From assembly GCA_016800925.1 (NCBI GenBank), contig JABCPU010000345.1, forward strand, positions 1 through 64,000: a DNA stretch of 64,000 bases, read 5' to 3'. Within the stretch, counting starts at the first letter, position 1. Every line of letters begins with the position of its first letter. The notes under the pieces are model-generated. The model did no database searches. It saw nothing but the letters and a program-made list of their open reading frames with translations, and was not told where the DNA came from. A program made the translations under genes and the position numbers. Positions 11,446 through 21,124 of the stretch are shown here, piece after piece. This DNA comes from Suillus spraguei. Lineage: Eukaryota; Basidiomycota; Agaricomycetes; Boletales; Suillaceae.

Positions 11446-13317
11446 ATGTTGCGTTCGAAACATTTCAAACCAACACAGTCAGCACCTCCAACAAGCAATG
11501 TTCCAGTGGGACATACTTCGGCAACAACTCAACAACATGCAGTATCAGCGCCAGCAGCAGCCCATCCACGTAGAACACGTGTCCAACCAGCAAGAAAGGC
11601 TCATTCAGCTCCACGCTATCCACCAAAAGCTGATTCCATAAAGGCACCCTATGTCAAATTGATACCGATCGAAGATGGCGACGATACTGAGATAGGCATC
11701 GATCAATCAGATCAAGCCCATGTACTACACTATCATACTAGCGATAGAGTGGAAGATGCAAGAATCGTATGTATTCATGTACTTTAAATACGCCACAAAA
11801 TGACAAAGTCATTGTCTGCTACAGTGTTGTATATACTGTCATGACGTTGGATCATTTATCTGGAAGTGTACTGTGGAAAGTTGTGATATTCCGGTGTGTG
11901 TAAGTAGAGGTGAGGGTGATCACGGGTGCATAGACGCATCCCCAGATCCAGTCACAGGTAACGTCAAGGTGACTGAGGCGACATTCCTCTGCCCTCGATG
12001 TTATCGCGCAGCTGGAAAACCGATTCCGGTGAGTGATACAAATGAGAATGAATGAGTAACGGTTAACTGGGCGGGAATAGTACAAGGTTCAAGGGTACTC
12101 CGTCAGACAGGACTTTCTTCATCGCAATTATTTTCCATTGCTCGCGATATTCTTAACTTGGAGTGGCTTTGGCACCCAATATGCATCAAACGCCGTGAAG
12201 GCATCGCTTATTGAGCATTTCACTCTAGATTCTACCAGGGTATGTTCTCAACTTCAAAAAAAAATGAGTTCCTCAAATATATATTGTGTAGCTACGCATA
12301 GCTTCCCGGGCGCTGAAAGCTGGTAATAATCGCCCTGCAGCCATGACTCCTCATTTCCAGTGGCTAGCAAGGCTGAACAACGAAGGAAACATGTTGATAT
12401 TCGTCAACAGTCACTCGGATACTGAAACAGGCAATCTTGTCGTGTCTGGTAATGCCAAAAATCCAGAATCGGTTCCGATACATGAGGTACGTAGCCTCGC
12501 AATGACTTCACTCCTTCACTAATACATTGTGACATCGTTCACACAGCTCCTGGCGAATTACATTGGATCGAAGAATATGAGACCCGCAATGGAGACAATT
12601 GCAGCCATCAACAAGTCTACAGGAGCTGGACCATGTATTCGCGGGCTGGTCATTTGTTGCTGTGGATCAACGGGAAGGTTAACAACAAGCGCAAATGTCC
12701 TTAAGCGCTTAGTCGAGCAGTGAGTCGTATATAAATGTAATAAAATCATGCTTCAATCTGATTTATAACCGCATAGGGACATATTCGACTTTATCTTAAC
12801 ATTCGCCGGCGTGTCAACCATTGATACAATCGTCATTCCTGCGTTAAATCGTTTTATCGAAAATGTGTATATATTCGACATGGAGATATGGGATGCGATG
12901 GAAGAATCTTTTGGGGAGGACAGACACGCATTGAACCAGACACCCGTCTTCATCTCATTTGCCAAGATGCAGCATGGCCCACAGGGAGAACACCAACGCG
13001 TTGTCGATACGAGACTGTTTGCATACAACAACCTCAAGGATGGCCGGCCATGGGGGCTCGATATATACCGGTGTTGGAACGTTCAGTGCCAAGCACCAGC
13101 ATATAATATGATATTTCACCCGCATGGAAAGCAATACTACGGGAAGCAGTGGGTGCAGACAAAGATCAAATATACGTGTTTACAATGCCGCATGACACAA
13201 AAAGCCATTCCCTGTCCGTCCTGGGTCCATGCAGCATCCTCACAAAACTATGGGCGTGTGTGGTACCACTGGCCACTCAATGCAACACAGAAACGCGAAA
13301 TAGGGATCGTCGAGTGA
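11446..13317 (+). CDS. Y1: zinc-finger/caspase-like/zinc-ribbon protein, six exons
   Basis: Structure: 11446..11766, 11825..12028, 12081..12239, 12292..12486, 12547..12719, 12777..13317, 530 residues, all junctions in phase. The first ~100 residues are basic and low complexity. A Cys-rich finger follows (CCIYCHDVG, KCTVESCDIPVC, FLCPRCYR), comparable with PHD/ZZ-type fingers. The central domain has two hydrophobic strands ending in polar motifs, LIFVNSHSDTETG and GLVICCCGSTG, then FILTFAGVSTIDTIVIPAL. The spacing (His motif, ~60 residues, Cys motif after a strand) is that of caspase/CHAT-fold peptidases, and both motifs recur in Y2 and Y3. The C terminus has a two-pair Cys ribbon (CWNVQC ... 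CLQC). Peptidase activity is inferred from pattern only. The family has no name I recognise. It lies between two palindromes (10967-11412 and 13518-13907). Confidence 0.7.
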
Positions 13318-13517
13318 GCAATTGCGTTCTAGAAATACCATGTCGTAGCTACTCAGGAGATTCATTTTTTGTATCAATTACATGTGCTGGAATGCGATGC
13401 TACATCATAGGAGTTGGTCGCAATCTACCGTCTATATTTAGATAACGGTCACTACTATGGGGGACCATATTGTGCAAAATTCACGCTCTTGGTGTGTTTT
13501 TGACTAAGGATTTCATT

Positions 13518-13907
13518 AAAACAAAAAGCGGAAAGGACATTAAGTTGCTATGAGTGTGTGCTAAGGTTCTCGTATTTTTTTGCTTCATAAGATTAAATTT
13601 TAGACCATGCCTATGTCATCGTGCACTGTCATGCACCTTTATTCATCATGAGCTGTTGTATCTTAGGGACAGTGAGGTGAAATCAAGACGCAATTTATTT
13701 GTTTGTCCAGTAAGAACTACTGGACAAACAAATAATTTGCGTCTTGATTTCACCTCACTGTCCCTAAGATACAACAGCTCATGATGAATAAGGTGCATAA
13801 CAGTGCAAGATGACATAGGCATGGTCTAAAATTTAATCTTACGAAGGAAAAAAATGAGAACCTTAGCACAACTCATGCAACTTAATTTCCTTTCCGCTTG
13901 TGCTTTT
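13518..13907. repeat. Foldback palindrome downstream of Y1 (arms ~195/190 bp, 5-bp loop)
   Basis: The arms 13518-13712 and 13718-13907 are near-perfect inverted copies meeting at GTCCAGTA-AGAAC-TACTGGAC. Sequences such as GTGAGGTGAAATCAAGACGC appear once in each orientation. The sequence differs from the palindrome upstream of Y1. It begins about 200 bp after the Y1 stop, so it could lie in the 3' end of the Y1 transcript, where it would form a long hairpin. Confidence 0.9.
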
Positions 13908-14149
13908 ATCACGTGAGTTGGTCTTTTACTTTTGTCTTGACTTACACTACGCATTTGGCTGTGATCCCACTCGTATTCGGCTTCCATATAGCGCATGTAA
14001 GGTACATCTTTTGCTGTCCTTAATTCAGAATATTTATCGATTATTGGATAGCTTGAGCTATGCCTATCCTATAGCATTTCCCTCACAACCTGTGCTGAGT
14101 CCCGAGATTAAAAGAGATACCATCATTGTAGGTACTGCACTTTAAATTA

Positions 14150-14900
14150 ATCATGGCGATTGCCTGACGATTCACTTCCCAACTCTCACCTTCATCAATG
14201 GCTCAAGAGGATGTTAGCTCCCAGCGGCTGCGGTCAAAAATACAGGCAGATATTACACTTGTTGCAATCACCCTCAATACTGTTGCAGTGTGTGCGTCTT
14301 GGATCTAATGTTTCGAGGGTTGAATGGCATCTGTGGATGTCCGCCATCCATGTACAAACACATGCTTTTTATCTGCATGTGTCCTGTCCTTGATTGTCCA
14401 TGGCGTCTACCAGATGTTCGCTTGTCTTTTGAGGTCTCGTCAATAAATCACAACTCTGATGGATCATACTGAGCCATGCGTGTGCTGAATGCAGCATGGA
14501 GAGTCTTGTTTCATTCTTTGGCAATGCGCTTGAGTTGCTTGTAGCTCACATCAGCACGTTTAAGCTCACGGAAGATTGTTGTGAAATGGACAGATATGAA
14601 TTGGTTTGTTCCGAGGAGGTGCATAGACTCATCCAAAAATAGTCAGGATTCTGCCTTACAAGATGAAGGAGGCAATCAATAGCTTCACAATCGTGAGCAC
14701 GCAGATGACCACGCATTGCTGTGCTAGGCTGGTGGTTCACAACATCACCAGTTTTGCGCTAGAGCCTCGAAATCTGAAACTAGGTGTGTTCAGAAAATCT
14801 GCAGGAGTCTAGGATGTTGCAAAGGCTCAGAAGGTTCCATTCATGGAGTTGGATTGCTGCAAGTTTCACATCACGACTGAGCTTGCAAAATCCCATGTGG
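14150..14900 (-). pseudogene. Tc1/mariner (IS630-like, DDE_3) transposase relic
   Basis: Read on the minus strand, the start MGFCKLSRDVKLAAIQLHEW is followed by a helix-turn-helix-like segment, then LLHLVRQNPDYFWM, a stretch around LHAAFSTRMAQYDPSEL, and FIDETSKDKRTSGRRHGQ. This order (N-terminal HTH, linker, (D/E)-rich catalytic segment beginning with an IDETS motif and a GRRxGxSR block) is that of basidiomycete Tc1/mariner transposases. Stop codons and frame changes interrupt it, for example a stop right after DPSEL, and the distal catalytic residues are not recoverable, so it is dead. No terminal inverted repeats or TA duplications were identified. Confidence 0.75.
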
Positions 14901-15167
14901 CGAAGATAATAATCAGGGTAGTACAAGGCTACACAAGCTAAATTTCACAAAGTTCAACACTTCCTAATTGAATGAAAATTTTACGCCACTGCCATCCTTT
15001 ATGCAAAGAGCTGTAATGTATGTGCTAGAATGCGAACATCATTTACACCAAGCTGTGTATACCACGACTCTTAGATGATATATAGGACAATGTGTAGATC
15101 CACAACACTGTGCTACAAAGTATCTATCTGTTCATATTTATGTAGATTTAAATACAAACAACCGTTG

Positions 15168-18100
15168 TCACTGTGCATCGTTTTGTGTGCGGTCCTTCAT
15201 CACAGAGGCAAGGATCCGAAGTGCAGGGGCATATGGGTTGTCATTATGAGGTTGTGACACCCGCAAGAGATATCGAAGAACTGCCATGATGGATTTGTTA
15301 TTGTCGATCGTCTGAGGGAGAATAAAAGTCGTGAGGTTCGTGGAATGCTGCAGAAATATACAAAAGAATTTACCCAAATTCGGTTCAATGCAGCGCGCAC
15401 TGATGCCTCATCCGATAAAACACGGGTTGAAAGCTCAAATATAACACAATGCGCCTGCTCATGTCGATGTTAGGATAGCATAAACCCGTAGATGATAACT
15501 GCCTACCAATGGGGGAAGTCCTGTGTTTCCAGTCTTATTGTGAAGCGATTCCTGGCACTCCATACCAACATCACTAAGCCATATGTCAAATGACATCAGT
15601 AGCAGTGCTGTTTGGCTCATGGCGGGTGGAATGCATTCGTGTTGAAGGAGTAATGCCACATGTCTAGCGATTTTTAACCAGGAATGATGATCGAATTCAA
15701 TGGTGGATCTGACGAAATTTATAGCATTGTCATCCATGAGAAACGATGCAATCTAAGGCATGACTCAATTTCACATTTGAATATACATATGAAAACATAC
15801 CAAGGGCGTAACATCTGTTGCTCCAATATCGGATTCACAAACGAGGCCTTCGATGGTGTATGTCTCGTGTTGGAAATCCTCAGGTATAGGCCCCTGTGAA
15901 GCAAATATGACTGGCCGTACAGCCTTTGATCGACCTCGTTTTCCATGCGCTGCAGTAGCAATGTCTTTTGAGGATATCTTTCGCTCCCGTAATCTTGACT
16001 TTAATGGAGGTGAAATTGGCATGTCGCTCTTCTGCTGCACTGCTTGAGGAGGCTGTTTTGGTTCATCCAAAGGATAAATATCGCATTTCGGATTATCATC
16101 ATGAGAAACACTGAGTTTCTTGGCCTCATCCTGTGGGGGAGCGTTTGATGTTTCGAGACAACATGATTGACTGGGAGAGACATCACTAGAACAGTCGTTC
16201 TGGCTGCTTGATGAGAGAACGTATGAATCATAGTCCTGAAAAATCAAAATCCAAACATGAGTCTGATTTAAGATTGGTTATTGAGAGTGGCGCACGGTAT
16301 ACTGATCATAGAGCTGCTCATGAGGCATTTGACTTGACACATCATATTCCGTGTCTCCACATAGTATTTTATCACTTGTTTTGTAGATGTCAGAAATACA
16401 CACGACAGGCATGGAAAGCCCATGGATTGTGTCGCACATTTCAAAGCTGTCTTCAATATTGATGTCTGTTTGTAAGCCAACATCCAGCATGACAGGGTTG
16501 ATGGGTACTGGGATAGTGTGGTCTATGATGGGCTCGCATTGTACGCCCACAGCAGAAACTGTAGGAAAATTTAGGTGCGCATCAATGCATTGCACACCCA
16601 CAGTGACAACTGTACAGGAATCGAGGTGCGTATCAATATCCTGTAGTACTCCATGATAAGTCATGTTCTTATTCAACTGAGGAGCTGAATAAGCAAACCG
16701 TAGATTTTTCGAATGCTTCACATTTCTCCTTTATATTGAGGAGTGGCATATCAATGTCCTATAGTGCTTTAAAATAAGCCATATGATTATTCAACTGAGG
16801 AGATGAACGAGAAAACCTGTATTGCGGACACGTCAGAGGTCTCCTTTGTATCAATGGGTGCCTATTAATGTCCTATGGTACTTCAAAATCAGCCATGCGA
16901 TTATTCATCTGAGGAGAATGAACAAACGGTAGTTGTTGCGAACGCTTCAGAGTTTTCCTTTGTATGAAGGAGGTGCATATGAACGTCCTATGGTACTTTA
17001 AAATAAGCCATATTATTATTCAACTAAGGACATCAATGAGCAGACCATAGGTATTGCGAACGCATCAGAGATCTCCTTTGTATCAACATCCTATGGTACT
17101 TCAGAATCAGCCATGTGATTGTGCAACTGAGTAAATAGATCAGCAAACCGTAGGTATTTTGGACGCTTCAGTGGTCTCCTTTGTATCAAGGAGGTGCATA
17201 TCAATGTCCTATGGTACTTCAGAATCAGCCATCTAATTGTTCAACTGGCGAGATGAATGAGCGAACTGTGGGTATCACGAATGCTTTAGGGTTCTCCTTT
17301 GTATCAATGTCCTATTGTACTTTAAAATCAGTTATTAGTCAACTGAGGAGATGAATGAGCAAACCATAGGTATCGCAAACACTTCAGAGGTCTCTTTTGT
17401 ATCGATGAGATTCGTATCAATATCCTGTGGTACTCCAGAATCAACAAGGCCATTATTTAAATGAGGAGGTGAATGAGCAAACCCTGTGTATTTTGAACGT
17501 GCGAGATTTCTCCGTTGTATGACTGGAGCAAAGCGTCTGGCCATATTCAACATTGCACAGTTTTCCCGACTGTGATTGATAAAGAGTGCGACCGACAGCA
17601 GTGAAGAATCGTGTCATAGCACTGCGCTTTACATATAACTCATCGCACATGTTCATCATCTCTACCATCCCAAATATCTCCAGAAACTCATCAGAATTCC
17701 ATGTTGTCAGGAGTGATCCATCGGAAAAAATATTGTCCAAGGGATCATCATCATGAAGCCCTTGGATTTCACGAAATCGCATTGCGATATGACTGGTTAA
17801 CCATACACCAAAGCTGTCAATGAGCGTTTTGCGCGGACAGTCACCAAGAGTAGCGAGAGAAGTCTTGCATTGTTGCATATCGAATGGCAGTGGAAATGTT
17901 GGAAAATTTTCCGAGTGCTAGAACTGATAAACAAAGTGTCTCTAATTTACTGTAAGGAGCACATACCACATCCGCATGATCCGATACCAGCAACGCTTCA
18001 GTACATGGATCAGGATCAGGATCAGGTGCATCAGTACAATTTGGGACTTCTTCTGCTTTGACGCAAGCATCAACATCGTGTAATAGAGATTCGATATCTT

Positions 18101-18786
18101 CGCCTTGACCACATCCCTGTAATGCTCCGCAAAAATCATGTTCCTTGCATTTTTCATTGTGATAGGTCCTCCAATCGACTAGCAAGCTTACTCAGATCTC
18201 ATTGAGTGAGGGAAACAGAGCACTCACGAAATTTCAATATATCTGAAGAATGCCCATTCTTCAAGGATTCATACGTAACTCCATGAGCCGTATACAAGGC
18301 CTCGCGACACTCATCATGAAATCCATAACTCGTGTGATCCAACCACAGGTAATAGTCCAGTGATGCAGATCTAAAGTCGCCATGCAATGGATTTTGGGAC
18401 CCTTCAGCATCATCCACAAATGCAATTCGCACATCATGCAAATATTGCATAACAGAAAGATAAGTATTTCGCATGTGACCGGCTCCAATACTGGGCGAGC
18501 CTTCCAGGTGTTCCACAACTTTTCTGTAAATTCCAAACTTCTTGTTTAGGGCGTACAGGGGTAAGCGATAGTGAGGGGCTACTGGGCATCGATTGCGGGA
18601 CTGTCCAGTGACCTTTAAGGTGCACTCTCCATCGACATCTTGAATGGTACCTTTGGCCTTCAACAACTGTCGCCCGTCGTAAAGGCTCCAATCGCGGAAC
18701 AGACAGAATGGATTCATGAGGGGAGGGGGGGAATGTCTGCACGTGTGTAGATCGACCAATAAGCCATCATATGTATAATTCCGCAA
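15168..18786 (-). CDS. Unknown nuclear-type protein X2, paralogue of X1
   Basis: The supported 5' exons are 18228..18786, 17967..18178 and one starting at 17917. The supported 3' chain is 15801..16235, 15507..15752, 15374..15457 and 15168..15311, preceded by an exon ending at 16296. All of these are in phase with 46-70 nt introns. The middle (about 16300-17480) holds the ~110-bp repeats, so exon boundaries there are unsure. The N-terminal exon carries LDYYLWLDHTSYGF, matching LDFHMALALHDNSY of X1. The third exon carries AMRFREIQG, SDEFLEIFGM and FTAVGRT, matching the second conserved block of X1. Basic segments (KSRLRERK, GKRGRSKA) and an acidic stretch (PDPDPDP) suggest a nuclear protein. 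The C-terminal helical region (LLLQHECIPPAMSQTALLL) has no counterpart in X1. I cannot assign a function. Confidence 0.65.
16650..17480. repeat. ~110-bp degenerate tandem repeat inside X2, eight copies
   Basis: Copies of a CAACTGAGGAGATGAATGAGC-like string occur near 16674, 16792, 16902, 17019, 17123, 17236, 17336 and 17455, each followed by a CAAACCGTAGGTATTGCGAA-like part and a TCAATGTCCTATGGTACTTC-like part. The spacing of 100-118 bp and high divergence suggest an old expansion. It lies between well-supported X2 exons. It may be duplicated exon-intron units or intronic DNA. Confidence 0.8.
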
Positions 18787-19016
18787 TAAAATCGGAACCG
18801 ACCATCATTTTGTTTCACTAGCGAATGATGTCAAGCACTAAAATTTTAGGTCACCATAAAATTATCAGGAACAAGGTTATATGAACTATTTACGTGTAAA
18901 GATAAATTTGCATGTAATGGATCATGGGTAACACGCACCCCAAGCTATTTCTACCAATGGAATTGCCTGATACAAGATGTATAATATAGAAATGAAATTA
19001 ATGTCCAAAATGAAAC

Positions 19017-20366
19017 CTAGATCACGACGCCTGTACAAGTTAGACAGTAGTATCGAGGAATAATTTCATCCTCCTTAGGCAACAGTGCTTGATCTATCTC
19101 ATCCTGCCATCCCTCAGGTAGTCGTCCAAGCATCTTTGCCTCATCCATGAGCACATCTGTCTGCATCAACAATAAGCCATTCCCAACAACTCCACACGAT
19201 CCACCTCGCCGAATTGGCACAGTCAAGAGCGACAGAAACTTTGGTTCAAAGTAGACATCTCGATAAATGGGTGACAGGCCTGCCCTCACATTTTTCTTCA
19301 TTTGATGTCCAAGAGCTGCGACACATTCCTCGTCAAACCACTTCTGACATTTCTTGCAGTATCGCTGAAGGTTGGTTGGCGAGGAGAATCCAGGATCACA
19401 TCGACAGCATCCACAATTACTGGCTGCCTGAGCGTTCTGCATCTTTTGTCAGCTAAGGCACATAATGAAAAAATAAAAGAATTTAAATACACTGATGTGC
19501 ACTTCTTCCGCAAGATTTGTGGACTTTGAAAACTTAATCTCAATAGTCCATCGGTTGTATAGTGTTCTCGTGGGTATCTGAGGCTGTGTTAAGTCATCTT
19601 CATCATATGGCAAGATGGTTGCGTGATCTATCAAGCATGTAAATATATAAACAGAATAATTCAATCATCACTTAATACTTGCCCTCTACGCAGTATATAT
19701 CGACCACAGTGACATAATCACTTAGAACCAGCTCATACTCCCCAATGCAAGCTGCAAGACTATTTGAAAGAATTTGTCAAAATTACTTCAGTGCTGATGA
19801 ATGTTTGAACTGGACGTACTCGACACCTTCATCTTCTAAGTCAACTTTTCTATAATACCATCGTATTTTAAGCCACGCATTCTACTCTTGTTGCTTGAGG
19901 TGGATTTGAGTGCGGTCATAAATGCACTTACCTGGGCATCTTGACTAGTATCCAGGGAGATCTGAGCTACCTTGCCATACCAATATGACATCACTGGCAG
20001 ACTCCCATCTTTCATTTGAACTGCCCGTTCGTCTAGGGGATATATTGCAAGGCTACCCATATATAACTCAGGATTTAGATTTAGTCAACAAAACATATTG
20101 ATGCATACATACTCTTGCCCAACTCGAATGATCATCCTGCCATGACTGTTATCATCAGAGTCATTATTTATATCGTGGACCCCTGGTAAAGAAACAAAAA
20201 AAGAGTTGAAACAACACCCAATGGCCATAAAATTTAACATACATTCCAGCGACCTGCATTTCCTCAACCGGTTCAGGTTAGGGGGATCATGACGCATAGG
20301 GGCCAGCCTTCTCTTTCTCCTTGTGTTGGATGCACAGCTGCTAATAGATGGACGATGGGACATCAA
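19017..20366 (-). CDS. BAH domain plus PHD-like zinc-finger protein, seven exons
   Basis: Structure: complement(19017..19442, 19503..19627, 19683..19759, 19820..19881, 19932..20066, 20109..20182, 20243..20366), 340 residues. One intron (19628-19682) uses a GC donor with the consensus GCAAGT. After splicing, the BAH domain reads VQMKDGSLPVMSYWYGKVAQI, then WLKIRWYYRKVDL, then ELVLSDYVTVVDIYCVE and LYNRWTIE, the usual BAH order (WyGkV, W..vRWyyR, E...SD). The finger follows with CGCCRCDPGF, RYCKKCQKWFDEECV and a C-terminal YYCLTCTG, a PHD-like Cys pattern. Known BAH-PHD proteins bind chromatin; a reader role in the nucleus is likely but inferred. The frame is intact from the first exon to the stop. 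Two ATGs in a row begin the frame (20366 and 20363). Confidence 0.85.
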
Positions 20367-20399
20367 GGTGGGAGTTCAAATGCAAATAATATCAAAAGT

Positions 20400-21000
20400 G
20401 TCTAGCATTCAATGAAATAGGTACAATTCAGATGGAGTCGTTACATATTCCATAAATATGCATTCATCTCATGATCGGATCAAAAAAAAAAAAGAGCACA
20501 GCGTGATATGAGGGTTGGTCTTATGATATTCCCGGATAGTATTATTTCATGGTTCCAGACAATCATTCCAGTAATATTAGGTATAATGCAGCAGGAGCCG
20601 TTTCATATGCCGTAAACATGCATCAATCTAAGGACCGGATCAAAGAAAAAAAGCATAACATGACACAAGGGTTGGTCTTATGGCATGTCAGGTAGTTTTA
20701 TTAATCGTCTATGGAATTACATGGTACCAGACCCTGCTGTCGATCACATTGAACCGAAACCTAGAGTACTACCAAGAATGTCCAGCATCAAAGTAATTGT
20801 GGCAGGAGCCGTCGCATGCTTAGCATGATGCAATGCAAGGGTAGTGTAACACCATGCAAATGGATTAGTGAGATCAGACTATAGTTTATTTTCTATTGAA
20901 TTGAATAGAAACCTTAGGACTGTTGACAGATTCCAAGGTCATGATGGCATAGGGTAAATAAATCTATGGGAATTACATATAGATTCTAGAAACTGATCGC
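20400..21000. repeat. Diverged direct repeats of ~160 bp
   Basis: Blocks reading like CATGCATCAATCTAAGGACC, then GGATCAAAGAAAAAAAG, then AGGGTTGGTCTTATG appear at about 20460-20530 and 20617-20685. A third weaker copy of the neighbouring GCAGGAGCCGT sequence lies near 20800. No coding signal is seen. This is the upstream region of the AT-hook/Ulp1 gene. Confidence 0.6.
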
Positions 21001-21124
21001 TTAAGTTTTTCATCAAAGCCAAGGTTTTCTTGATCATAGTACATGCACATTGCAGAGAATACTGGGGTGAATATAATTACAATTTTTCTGTTGTGCGATT
21101 CATCGCTAACAGCACACAACTCAG

